This document shows, one piece after another, positions 24,734 through 32,427 of a stretch of 64,000 bases of DNA; positions within the stretch are counted from its first letter, which is position 1, and every line of letters starts with the position of its first letter. The stretch spans positions 1 through 64,000 of the forward strand of contig JACRTY010000009.1 in NCBI GenBank assembly GCA_014305025.1, written 5' to 3'. The translations under genes and the position numbers were made by a program. Source of the DNA: Candidatus Nyctobacter psychrophilus (lineage in GTDB: Bacteria > Vulcanimicrobiota > Vulcanimicrobiia > Vulcanimicrobiales > Vulcanimicrobiaceae). The notes beneath the pieces were generated by a model, which ran no database searches, was not told the origin of the DNA, and worked only from the letters and a program-made list of their open reading frames with translations.

Positions 24734-25752
24734 GCAAGCTCCCTTTCCGTGCCGCGACGGAGACGATCGAAGACATCACGCGCGGCGCCCCCGCGCAGGC
24801 TCGCTCGCGCAAGCTCGAGTCCCTCGCGCAAGTCGCCGGCGCGCTCGGCCACCACCAGCAGCAAGGCCGCGTTGAGCGCAATCACCTCGGCGCGGGGCGA
24901 CCGTTCGCCCGCCAGGATCGAGCCGAGCGCGAGTGCGTTTTGGGCCGGGCTACCGCCTGCGATTGCACCGGGCGGCGCGTGCACGCCCAGAAGCGATGGT
25001 TCGATCACCCAGCGACGCACGCCCGCCGGGCCGAACTGGTACACGTGGGTTGGTACGTCGCCCGTCACCTCGTCGATCCCGTTCTCTGCGTGCACGACCG
25101 CACCCGCAGCGGCGCCCAGAGAGGCGAGCGCTTCGCCCATCAGTTCGAGATGCGCGCGACTGGCAACGCCAATGACTTGACGGGTTGCGCGCGCCGGATT
25201 ACACAGCGGACCGAGCACGTTGAAAATCGTGCGCACCCCAAGCTCGCGGCGCGCCGGCGCGATCTCTTTCGCCGCCGGATGATATTGCTGCGCGAACAGA
25301 AACGCGAAGCGATCCTCGCGGAGATGCTTGCAAGCCGACTTGGGCGGTGCATCGATCGGCACGCCTGCCGCTTCAAGAACGTCGGCGCTTCCGCACGCGC
25401 TCGAAGCAGCGCGATTTCCATGCTTGGCGACGTGCAGCCCGCAACCCGCGAGTACGAATCCCGCAATCGTTGAGACGTTGATCGTTTGCGCACCGTCACC
25501 GCCGGTACCACAGGTATCGACGACCAACTCGAGGTTGTGCTCCACGTGCAGCGCGCGCTCGCGCATCGCCTCCGCCGCACCGACGACTTCCGCCGCGGTC
25601 TCGCCTTTGCACGCGAGGGCCGTGAGGAACCCGGCGCTCTGTGCTTGGGTCCATGCCGCGTCCATCATGGCGCCGACCGCATACGCCATTTCGGGGGGTT
25701 CGAGATCGCGTCGCGCGATAAGCGCGCGCAACAAGGAGCGATACTCGTTCAT
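24730..25752 (-). CDS. trpD: Anthranilate phosphoribosyltransferase (340 aa)
   Basis: Joins anthranilate and PRPP. The PRPP-binding GTGGDGAQTINVST (residues ~80-93), KHGNRAASSACGSADVLEA and the anthranilate-site arginine region are visible. It is the first gene of trpDCF. trpE and trpG are absent from the window. No strong ribosome site precedes the ATG at 25752, and the 165-base gap upstream shows no promoter that I would defend, so it may also be read from the ribosomal operon. Confidence 0.95.
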   Translation of the reverse strand: MNEYRSLLRALIARRDLEPPEMAYAVGAMMDAAWTQAQSAGFLTALACKGETAAEVVGAAEAMRERALHVEHNLELVVDTCGTGGDGAQTINVSTIAGFVLAGCGLHVAKHGNRAASSACGSADVLEAAGVPIDAPPKSACKHLREDRFAFLFAQQYHPAAKEIAPARRELGVRTIFNVLGPLCNPARATRQVIGVASRAHLELMGEALASLGAAAGAVVHAENGIDEVTGDVPTHVYQFGPAGVRRWVIEPSLLGVHAPPGAIAGGSPAQNALALGSILAGERSPRAEVIALNAALLLVVAERAGDLREGLELARASLRGGAARDVFDRLRRGTERELA

Positions 25753-25917
25753 GCCACGTGAGAAGGGCGATACGGCGCCGCGGGCCGGTTCCCTTGATCG
25801 TCGTCGTGGAGCCCGGACGGCATGCGCGATTCATGCAAGCGTCGAACCTTCGAGCATGGACGGCTCTCGGCTCCGGGCAAAGAGCGGGCTTCCCCACGAT
25901 CACGTCGCTTTTTGTGC

Positions 25918-26520
25918 TTAAAGCACTAGAGCCAACGCTCCCAGGACGACGGCGGCGGCGGTCAGTTCGAAGGCGATTCGCTGACGGTGAATCTTTAAGT
26001 CGCGGATGTAGGCCAGACTGAGGACTTCGTGCGCCAGGTGGTGCAGCACCGCCGCGGCACTGCGCGGGATTCCGGCCACGTAGCTTTCGACGGAGCGGCG
26101 CGAGCGTAGATTGCCGCGAGTCAGCACGGCGTCGATCCAGCCGAGCGCGAAGAGCCCGCCGGCGTAAAAGATGTCGTCGGGCCGTTCATCGCCCACCACG
26201 TGTTCGGCGGCGTTACCGATTCCCGTCAGGGCACGAACCGCGACGAGCGCCGCGAGGATGTAGGTGACGAAGCCGATGGCGCCCAGGATCGTGCGCGGGC
26301 CAAGCGCCGCGCCGTGCTGATCGATCGCGCTGAACGCCTTATCGACGAACGGGATCGGGATCGCGAGCGCCGCGAGCAATATCCCAACCTTGGTATCGAT
26401 GGCGCGGATCGTTTCCTGGATGTCTTTGACCGCTTCCAGGACGAACGTTACCGAGCGATTGTCCTCCGCCGACCTTTCCAGCGCCGCTAAAACGCATGCG
26501 ACGTCGGATTGCTCGAACAT
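25918..26520 (-). CDS. Membrane protein resembling Pycsar effectors (PycTM/DUF5706-like, 200 aa)
   Basis: The sequence has the outline of the PycTM family: an N-terminal helix, then the motif AIDTKVGILLAALAIPIPF (residues ~40-58) that matches the D-x-K-x-x-x-L-L first membrane segment, a second membrane segment (GAIGFVTYILAALVAVRAL), a helical middle, and a charged helix LAHEVLSLAYIRDLKIHRQR that runs into a final hydrophobic segment to the C-terminus. Such proteins are membrane-disrupting effectors of cyclic-nucleotide (cCMP/cUMP) antiphage systems. No nucleotidyl cyclase lies beside it; it sits between rplQ and trpD, so it may be an orphan or a housekeeping relative. ATG at 26520 is preferred over the adjacent GTG. 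Confidence 0.5.
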   Translation of the reverse strand: MFEQSDVACVLAALERSAEDNRSVTFVLEAVKDIQETIRAIDTKVGILLAALAIPIPFVDKAFSAIDQHGAALGPRTILGAIGFVTYILAALVAVRALTGIGNAAEHVVGDERPDDIFYAGGLFALGWIDAVLTRGNLRSRRSVESYVAGIPRSAAAVLHHLAHEVLSLAYIRDLKIHRQRIAFELTAAAVVLGALALVL

Positions 26521-26529
26521 CACACGCGG

Positions 26530-26883
26530 TTAGCGAACGAGTTCCAATAACGATAGTTCGGCGGCGTCGCCCGGCCGCACGCGCGATTTCATGATGCGCG
26601 TGTAGCCGCCGCTGCGCTCGCGCAGTGCGGGCGCGATCTGATCGCACAGTTTCTTCGTCACGGCGGGCTCGAGCAGATACGCCGCAACGAGCCGGCGCGA
26701 GTGCAGGTCGCCGCGGCGCGCGGTCGTGATCAAGCGATCGACGACCTTCGAAATCTCCTTGGCTTTGCTGGTCGTCGTTTCGATCTTCTCGTGCTTGAAG
26801 AAGGACGTCGCGAGGCTGCGGAGCAGCGCTTTGCGGTGACCGTCGGTGCGCGACAGGCGCTTTTGCGCGATCTGATGCGGCAT
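26530..26883 (-). CDS. rplQ: 50S ribosomal protein L17 (117 aa)
   Basis: Near the peptide exit tunnel of the large subunit. Family strings: RTDGHRKALLRSLATSFFKH, RLITTARRGDLHSRR, and the C-terminal GYTRIMKSRVRPGDAAELSL. Length is typical. It follows rpoA by 6 bases, the normal order. Confidence 0.97.
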   Translation of the reverse strand: MPHQIAQKRLSRTDGHRKALLRSLATSFFKHEKIETTTSKAKEISKVVDRLITTARRGDLHSRRLVAAYLLEPAVTKKLCDQIAPALRERSGGYTRIMKSRVRPGDAAELSLLELVR

Positions 26884-26889
26884 TGCCGT

Positions 26890-27819
26890 TTACGCTGCTT
26901 CGCGCAGCGACAAGCCGCGCTCTTCGAGGACCGCTTTGATCTCATCGAGCGACTTCTTGCCGAAGTTACGCATCTTGATGATCTCGTCCTCGCTCATGTC
27001 CAGCAACTCGGAGACCTTCGAAATGCCGGCGCGCTTGAGGCAGTTGAAGGACCGCACCGAGAGATTGAGCGACTCGACCGGAATGTCCCACTCGCTCGTC
27101 GGGGCCGACGACGGTGGCTTTTCTTCTTGGATGACGTTGACGAAAAGGTCGAGTTGGTCTTGCAGGATGCTCGCGGCGGTCGACAGCGCGTCGTCGGGAG
27201 AAATGGAGCCGTTCGTCTCGACCTCGATCGTCAACCGGTCGAAATCGACCGACTGGCCGACGCGCGTGTCGTCGACCGTGAAGTTGACTTTGCGAATCGG
27301 CGAAAAGATCGAATCCATCGGGATCAACCCGATCATATGCTCGACGTTGCGCTGCTTATCGGCGGTGACATAGCCGCGCGACTTTTCGACGCCGATCTCC
27401 ATCGAGAGACGCGCCGATTTGGAGGTCATGGTGGCGATGTGGTAGTCGGGTTCGAGGACCTCGACGTCGGCATCCGGCGTGATGTCGGCCGCCGTCACGT
27501 CCTTTGCGCCGCTGACCGAGAGCGCCAGCACCTTCGGTTCGTCGGACTCCAGGCGCAGCGGCAACCCCTTGAGATTGAGTAGCAGATTGGTCGTGTCTTC
27601 GACGATGCCCGGAATCGTGGAAAACTCGTGCAGCACGCCGTCGATCTTGACGTACGTGACCGCGGCGCCCGGAATCGAACCGAGCAACACCCGGCGCAGC
27701 GAATTGCCCAGGGTGATACCGAAGCCGCGCTCGAGCGGCTCGATGATGAACTTCGCATAGTTGTCGCGCCGCTCGCGAACGTCGATGTTCGCGCCCTGCG
27801 CCGTGTCGATGGTGGTCAT
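26890..27819 (-). CDS. rpoA: RNA polymerase alpha subunit (309 aa)
   Basis: N-terminal dimerisation/assembly domain (residues ~1-230) with ERGFGITLGNSLRRVLLGSI, then a linker and the C-terminal helix-hairpin-helix domain that contacts UP elements and activators (ISKVSELLDMSEDEIIKMRN, then GKKSLDEIKAVL). Slightly short because of a compact linker. A ~100-base inverted repeat lies between rpsD and this gene. Confidence 0.98.
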   Translation of the reverse strand: MTTIDTAQGANIDVRERRDNYAKFIIEPLERGFGITLGNSLRRVLLGSIPGAAVTYVKIDGVLHEFSTIPGIVEDTTNLLLNLKGLPLRLESDEPKVLALSVSGAKDVTAADITPDADVEVLEPDYHIATMTSKSARLSMEIGVEKSRGYVTADKQRNVEHMIGLIPMDSIFSPIRKVNFTVDDTRVGQSVDFDRLTIEVETNGSISPDDALSTAASILQDQLDLFVNVIQEEKPPSSAPTSEWDIPVESLNLSVRSFNCLKRAGISKVSELLDMSEDEIIKMRNFGKKSLDEIKAVLEERGLSLREAA

Positions 27820-27920
27820 GCTTCTTCGTTGTTCCTTTGCTGCTTACGTTATCCGTCGGCATCCCGCGATGCACGGCGATCGGACGTCTAGCGGCGTGTG
27901 TGATTTTCGTTGGAAAAGCC

Positions 27921-28028
27921 ACTCGAGGTGGCGATTTTGCGTCGTGGCTAGGAGCCTAGGGCCGAAGTGGGCTTGAGTCCATGAGGCCCGTAGCGACGAC
28001 GCCACGGCGCAAAAGCGTCACCTCGAGT
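27921..28028 (-). repeat. Long inverted repeat between rpsD and rpoA
   Basis: Arms 28001-28028 and 27921-27948 are inverted repeats of 28 bases with 25 matches; the outer 10 (ACTCGAGGTG) are perfect. The 52-base loop contains a smaller GGGCC/GGCCC stem. The upstream arm covers the last codons and stop of rpsD, so the transcript could fold a strong hairpin starting at the end of rpsD. Only a four-T run follows. It could act as an attenuator, RNase processing site or ribosomal-protein binding site, or it may have arisen by inverted duplication of the rpsD tail. Confidence 0.75.
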
Positions 28029-28677
28029 AATATTCGACGATCAACTGTTCGTCGACGGGGGTGTCGATTTGCTCGCGCGAGGGCATCGCGGTCACTTTGA
28101 TTTCGAGGTCGGGTTCGTTCAGTTCCAGCCACTCGGGGTGGGGCCGGTTCTTGGCGTACTCGGCATTGGCTTGGAAGACGTCGCTCGACTTGGACCGGTC
28201 ACCCAGGCTGATCACGTCGCCCGGTTTGACCAGGAAACTCGGGATGTTCGTGATTCGGCCGTTGACCCGAAAGTGCCGGTGGGTGACGAGCTGGCGCGCC
28301 TGCGCACGGCTCATCGCGAGGTTCATCCGGTAGACGACGTTGTCCAGGCGCCGCTCCAACAGTTGCAAGAACGTCTTGCCGGTCTGGCCGGGGACGCGCG
28401 CCGCCGCGCGGAAATAGTTCTCGAACTGCGTTTCCAGCACGCCGTAATAGCGGCGCATCTTTTGCTTTTCGCGTAGTTGCCGCCCGTATTCGCTGATCTT
28501 CTGGCGACTGGGCTTGCCCTGCGTCTTCTGCCCGGGCGCCGTGCCGCGTCGTTCGACCGCACACTTTTTGGAAAGGCAGCGGTCGCCTTTGAGGAACAGT
28601 TTTATCTTTTCGCCGGTCTTGCTCGTCGCCGTTTCGCGCCGGCACAAACGGCACACCGGGCCCGTGTAACGTGCCAT
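28018..28677 (-). CDS. rpsD: 30S ribosomal protein S4 (219 aa)
   Basis: Primary 16S rRNA-binding protein and, in many bacteria, translational repressor of its operon. The N-terminus has four cysteines (residues 9, 12, 34, 39), the zinc-binding 'C+' form. The S4 RNA-binding domain follows ([20 protein letters not shown], then [12 protein letters not shown]). ATG at 28677 has AGGAAGG upstream. Slightly longer than the usual ~205 residues. Confidence 0.97.
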   Translation of the reverse strand: MARYTGPVCRLCRRETATSKTGEKIKLFLKGDRCLSKKCAVERRGTAPGQKTQGKPSRQKISEYGRQLREKQKMRRYYGVLETQFENYFRAAARVPGQTGKTFLQLLERRLDNVVYRMNLAMSRAQARQLVTHRHFRVNGRITNIPSFLVKPGDVISLGDRSKSSDVFQANAEYAKNRPHPEWLELNEPDLEIKVTAMPSREQIDTPVDEQLIVEYYSR

Positions 28678-28687
28678 CTCTGCCTTC

Positions 28688-29083
28688 CTAAACGCGGCGC
28701 CGCTTGGGCGGCCGGCAACCGTTGTGGGGAATCGGGGTGACGTCCTTGATCAGCGTAATCTCCAGGCCGGTGGCCTGCAGGGAGCGGATGGCCGCTTCTC
28801 GCCCGGCCCCCGGCCCTTTGACGAAGACGTCCGTGGTCTTCATGCCGTGATCCATCGCCTTGCGGGCGACGGCTTCGGCGGCCATCTGAGCGGCGAACGG
28901 CGTCGATTTCTTGGACCCTTTGAAGCCGAGATTGCCGGCCGAGGCCCAGGCGATCACGCTGCCCTGGTTGTCCGAGATCGTCACGATCGTATTGTTGAAC
29001 GACGAGTGGATGTGGGCGACGCCCGACCCCACGTTCTTGAACTCGCGCTTCTTGCGCGTTTTCGTCTGCTTCTTGGCGGCCAA
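28688..29083 (-). CDS. rpsK: 30S ribosomal protein S11 (131 aa)
   Basis: Platform protein of the small subunit. Motifs: [39 protein letters not shown], and the C-terminal [20 protein letters not shown]. The start is TTG with GGAG five bases upstream, unusual for a ribosomal gene. rpsM, which normally precedes rpsK, is not upstream; instead a promoter and a 155-base leader are found. Confidence 0.97.
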   Translation of the reverse strand: MAAKKQTKTRKKREFKNVGSGVAHIHSSFNNTIVTISDNQGSVIAWASAGNLGFKGSKKSTPFAAQMAAEAVARKAMDHGMKTTDVFVKGPGAGREAAIRSLQATGLEITLIKDVTPIPHNGCRPPKRRRV

Positions 29084-29478
29084 TGTTTCTCCGACAGGTT
29101 CTGCCCCGCGTCACGAAGCGGGGTGTCGTCGCCTCGACCGGCTTCCGCGCAGTGCGGCGGTCCGTTCTGAAGTCTTCGGACGAACGGCGATGGCGTCCGA
29201 TGCGCGTGGGCGCGAGACGGCTCTTTGAAGGCAGCCGACGAGCGAGTATAGCGAACAACGGTCGCTCCGGTCAAACGCTTGTGGCCTCTTCCCCCCTCCG
29301 GAGCGTGATTGCGGTCGCACCGGGACGTCCACCCCCAAAACAGCTGGCTGTGCGGGCCAGTACACCTGCGCCCAAAGTGTTGACCCGCTAGAGCAAAAGC
29401 CGCATCCTTGAATTGGACGAGGTCTTATCGCCCTCACCGCTTCCTCTTTATCCCTAATCCCTAGCGAGAACCGAACCG
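29084..29478. other. rpsK leader and divergent intergenic region
   Basis: No gene is supported. The minus strand has the rpsK promoter and a leader with a CCCCGC/GCGGGG hairpin (29104-29123) about 20 bases before the start codon. The plus-strand part up to the protease start is rich in A/T near 29440-29460 but shows no clear promoter. Confidence 0.5.
29245..29274 (-). promoter_or_regulatory. Predicted sigma-70 promoter for rpsK-rpsD-rpoA-rplQ
   Basis: TTGACC (29274-29269) and TATACT (29250-29245) on the minus strand are separated by 18 bases. The start point would be near 29238, leaving a leader of about 155 bases before rpsK. Confidence 0.65.
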
Positions 29479-30300
29479 ATGTCCACCGCCGCAAGGGTGC
29501 TTATAAGCACCCTTGGCTTCGCCTTTGCCCTACTGGCCCCGAGCATGGCCGCCGCCGCCCAGCGCGGTGGCGACGGCGGCGTCGTCGTTCTGGCCGACAA
29601 CGGCGCGATGCACGGCATCGGCGCCGGCACGATCGTCGGCGTGGACGGTGCGGTGGTGCGCGTCGTGACCGCCAAGCATGTGGCGACCTTTGGAACGCTG
29701 CGCATACGCCTTGACGATGGCATGGAATTCCCCGCCCGCCCGTTCGCCGTGAGCAGCAATCACGATCTGGCGGTCCTCGAAGCGCAGGTCGACCCGGCGG
29801 TGGCCGCGACCTTGCACGCCGCCCCGCTTGCGCAACCGCGTTCCGACGAACCCGTCCACGCCTGGGGCAGTGGCAACGATGGTCCCGCTTTCGAACCAGC
29901 GGCCATCGACCGGGTCGACGCGCCCCTGCCCGACGGCGCGGCCAACGGCCGCTACGCGCTCTCCTGCGCGCTCTGCCACCGCGGTGATTCGGGCGCGGGC
30001 GTCTTCAATTCGCGGGGTGAACTCATCGGGGTCTACATCGGATACTTTGACGTCGCACGGGGCCGTGTCTCGGTGGCCGAGCGCCCGCTCGACATCGTCA
30101 CCTTGGCCATGGTCGGCAGCACGCCGAAGATTGCCCGTTCGAACAAGTCGGCGACGCCGTCGATCGTCGCATCGTCGGGCACGGTCGCGCCGACGACGGC
30201 ACCGCGCAACGCACCGTCGATCAGCGCCAGCAGCGCAACGGCCAGTGCCTCGGGGCTTGGGGCCGACACCGTCCCGGCTGCGGCAAGCGCGCGCAAGTAA
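29479..30300 (+). CDS. Secreted trypsin-like serine protease with an abnormal C-terminus (273 aa)
   Basis: The signal peptide spans residues 1-27 (FAFALLAPSMAAAAQ). The chymotrypsin-fold triad is visible: histidine in VTAKHVATF (~57), aspartate in SNHDLAVLE (~94) and serine in CHRGDSGAGVFN (~172), preceded by a possible disulfide CALC. Up to about residue 213 (TLAMVGSTPK) the sequence looks like a normal protease domain. The last ~60 residues are low-complexity Ser/Ala/Thr and coincide with the antisense of a TetR gene remnant, so the original stop was probably lost and the frame runs through neighbouring debris. Protease activity is plausible; substrate unknown. Confidence 0.75.
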   Translation: MSTAARVLISTLGFAFALLAPSMAAAAQRGGDGGVVVLADNGAMHGIGAGTIVGVDGAVVRVVTAKHVATFGTLRIRLDDGMEFPARPFAVSSNHDLAVLEAQVDPAVAATLHAAPLAQPRSDEPVHAWGSGNDGPAFEPAAIDRVDAPLPDGAANGRYALSCALCHRGDSGAGVFNSRGELIGVYIGYFDVARGRVSVAERPLDIVTLAMVGSTPKIARSNKSATPSIVASSGTVAPTTAPRNAPSISASSATASASGLGADTVPAAASARK

Positions 30301-30390
30301 CGCGATAAGCGCGCCACGCGCTCGCACGCGCGCCCGTTCGACGTCGGCGCTGCCATAGCGCGGTTCGAAATCCGGCATGATCCGGCCGAG
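30100..30390 (-). pseudogene. TetR-family regulator remnant (C-terminal part, frameshifted)
   Basis: Minus-strand translation gives ALAVALLALIDGALRGAVVG and ATIDGVADLFERAIFGVLP, typical of TetR C-terminal helices. A little upstream the matching sequence (PRYGSADVERARVRARGALI) lies in another frame, so there is at least one frameshift. The N-terminal helix-turn-helix is absent. It faces an EmrB-type efflux remnant, the usual divergent regulator/pump arrangement. Confidence 0.5.
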
Positions 30391-30905
30391 TTCAATCTTC
30401 GGCATGGGGGCGATGGTCGGGCCCGCGATCGGACCGTCGCTCGGCGGCTGGATCGTCGACAACTTCTCCTGGCGGCTGATCTTCTTCATCAATGTGCCGA
30501 TCGGGATTCTGGCCTTCATGATGACGTTGGCGTTCATCCGCGATCCGGCGTACATTCAGAAGCCCGGACGCGGCGCCGACGTCATTTCGCGCTCTTGCCG
30601 GGCGCGGTCGCGACTGCGATCTCGATGCCGATCGCGGGACGATTGACCCGCGTGCTCGATCCGCGCGTCGAGATCACGATCGGCTTGGCGTTCTTTGCGC
30701 TCGGCGCATGGCTGATGGGCGGACTCAACCAGTACGCCGGCTATTGGGACATCTTCTGGCCGCGGACGTGCCAGGGGTTCGCGCTCGGCTTTCTGTTCGT
30801 GCCCCTCACGACCACGGCGCTCTCCGGCATCGCGCGCGGCGCGATGGCCAACGCGACCGGAATCTATACGCTCGTGCGTCAACTCGGCGGCAGCTTCGCT
30901 GAACC
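30373..30905 (+). pseudogene. EmrB/QacA-type MFS efflux pump remnant
   Basis: Two pieces of a DHA2-family 14-TM transporter lie in different frames. Piece one (about 30377-30575) reads SIFGMGAMVGPAIGPSLGGW and FSWRLIFFINVPIGILAF, the motif-C region after TM4-6. Piece two (about 30590-30905) reads ISMPIAGRLTRVLDPRVEIT and FALGFLFVPLTTTALSGIAR and ends at RQLGGSF, from the C-terminal half. About 200 residues between them and both ends of the protein are missing. Clearly non-functional. Confidence 0.8.
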
Positions 30906-30974
30906 GCCGGTGGGCTCGTGGAGTAGTCGGCCGTCGCGCTTCCTTGCCGAAATGGCGCCCGCTCGGACGGCAAA

Positions 30975-31379
30975 ATGGGTATCAAGCGCTCGATGCTTCG
31001 CAAACTTGCCATCGCGGCCTTAGCCGGCACCGGACTCTACGTCTCGCAGCATATGCTCCGCAAATCGAAGCGCGCGCAACGCGGTGAACTCGACGAGCCG
31101 AGCGTGGTCGAGAAACCGGCGGCGCACGTGCTCTTCGGGCTTCCCACTTCTGAGTTGGGGCTGCTGTACTACGGAGCCTTGTTCGCCGCGTTGCCCGCTA
31201 GCGGCCTCAAGGGCGTGCGCGGCGCGATGCTCGCCGGTTCGACGGGAGCCTTTGCAATGTCGGTCTACCTGATGTACAGCCTGCTGTTCGTCACCAAGGC
31301 CGAGTGCCCGTATTGCTGGACGAGCCACGCATCGAATACGTTACTCTTCGCACTCTTGCTGGCGGAGAACCGCCGTTAG
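30975..31379 (+). CDS. VKOR-like membrane protein lacking the loop cysteines (134 aa)
   Basis: Vitamin K epoxide reductase family proteins reoxidise DsbA-type partners in the membrane. The family strings LFGLPTSELGLLYYGALFAA and the active-site CPYCWTSHASN (CxxC, residues ~111-114) are present, with four hydrophobic segments. The first cysteine pair, normally located in the loop before GxPxSxLG, is absent, so the electron relay from a partner may differ or the protein may act on something else. ATG at 30975 follows directly on the pump remnant; a second ATG lies six codons in. Confidence 0.75.
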   Translation: MGIKRSMLRKLAIAALAGTGLYVSQHMLRKSKRAQRGELDEPSVVEKPAAHVLFGLPTSELGLLYYGALFAALPASGLKGVRGAMLAGSTGAFAMSVYLMYSLLFVTKAECPYCWTSHASNTLLFALLLAENRR

Positions 31380-31624
31380 CCCATTCGGCTCTTGATCACC
31401 GCTTGTTTGCGGCGCCGGCGTGAAAAGGCGACGACGAGCCACACGATCAGAATGATCGCGGCGGCGACGATGAGCCACACCCAGAATGGGACCGCTGCAT
31501 ACGGGCCGTTGCCCGCCGGCCCGGCGGCGCCTGAAGTTTGGGCGAGGACGGACGTGAGTTGCGCGGCGACGAGAAGCGGCGTCACGACGGCGCTGCGGAC
31601 GAAGAGCGAGACGAGATGTCGCAT
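31376..31624 (-). CDS. Small exported single-span membrane protein (82 aa)
   Basis: The ATG at 31624 has GGGGGA nine bases upstream. A signal peptide (SAVVTPLLVAAQLTSVLAQ) is followed by a short Gly/Pro linker and a transmembrane helix (FWVWLIVAAAIILIVWLVVA) ending in a strongly basic tail (RRRRKQAVIKSR). This is an N-out, C-in arrangement typical of small LPXTG-less anchor or regulatory peptides. The stop overlaps the VKOR-like gene end by four bases, convergent. No family recognised. Confidence 0.65.
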   Translation of the reverse strand: MRHLVSLFVRSAVVTPLLVAAQLTSVLAQTSGAAGPAGNGPYAAVPFWVWLIVAAAIILIVWLVVAFSRRRRKQAVIKSRMG

Positions 31625-31716
31625 GGAGTTAAAGTCCCCCGTCAGCAACGTAGAGAAACATCGACGTCCCCAGCGGCGACCTCGCCGCAGTTGGGTACGC
31701 CTCAAGCGGAGGAAGC

Positions 31717-32427
31717 ATGATGCGCGACCGAGGAGCGACCACGCCAAGCGGCACGGTAGCCTGGCTATTCGCAAAAGGCGCCGATGCCGAACGCGCCGTC
31801 GACCGCCTGCGCCAAGCCGGTTTCGCCGACGTTCGGCTGAGCGGGCGGTTCGGCACGACGACGCAGGAACACGTGGCGGAAGCCGATGGTCTGACGGCCA
31901 CCGATTTTGCCGGCTCGTTGGAAGCGGCCGGCTTCTCGGGCGCCGATGCGCGGGCATTGACCGATGGCGTGGCCGACGGCGGTACCCTGCTCACCATCGC
32001 CGCTGCCGACCGCGCGGCGGACGCGCAAGCCGTTCTGCGCGGCGAAACCGTGGCCGCTCGTACCCTCGGGCCGGTCGACGTCGCTACGCCGGCGTCGGCC
32101 CTCGCCGATCCCCCGCCCACCGCTGAAGTCGAGCCTCCGCGGGCCTCGCGCGTCGCGGCAACGCGTACCGACGCTGCAGGGGCGAGCGGCTCGATGGACG
32201 CCGCCGCGTCCGCGCCATCCGGCGAGGACACACGAACGATGCAGCTGCGCGAAGAACGGCTGGACATCGAGAAGCAACGCGTGCAGAGCGAGGCGCGCGT
32301 TCGTAAGGAAGTCGTCACGGAGAATCGGACGATCACCGTGCCGGTGCAGCATGAAGAACTCGTCGTCGAACGCGAGGGCGAGGCGCCGTTACGCATTCCG
32401 CTCTCGGGCGAGGAACGCGAGGATTAA
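31717..32427 (+). CDS. DUF2382 (YsnF/AvaK-type) stress protein (236 aa)
   Basis: GGAGG at 31708-31712 precedes two adjacent ATGs. The N-terminal ~85 residues (VAWLFAKGADAERAVDRLRQ, AGFADVRLSG) resemble the general-stress 17M-like alpha/beta module. After an Ala/Pro linker, the C-terminal region of about 60 residues is DUF2382 (LREERLDIEKQRVQSEARVR, VPVQHEELVVER), a repeat found in desiccation and stress proteins. The molecular function is unknown. It overlaps the convergent stalk-domain gene by four bases at the stop. Confidence 0.85.
   Translation: MMRDRGATTPSGTVAWLFAKGADAERAVDRLRQAGFADVRLSGRFGTTTQEHVAEADGLTATDFAGSLEAAGFSGADARALTDGVADGGTLLTIAAADRAADAQAVLRGETVAARTLGPVDVATPASALADPPPTAEVEPPRASRVAATRTDAAGASGSMDAAASAPSGEDTRTMQLREERLDIEKQRVQSEARVRKEVVTENRTITVPVQHEELVVEREGEAPLRIPLSGEERED

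Noticed and set aside
25753-25917. Trp leader peptide before trpD
   Set aside because: Small frames exist, but none has tandem Trp codons and no hairpin with a T run follows.
27921-28028. Third copy of the 3' structured element at rpsD/rpoA
   Set aside because: It has long inverted arms at a stop codon, like copies A and B, but its loop lacks the shared core blocks, so I kept it separate.
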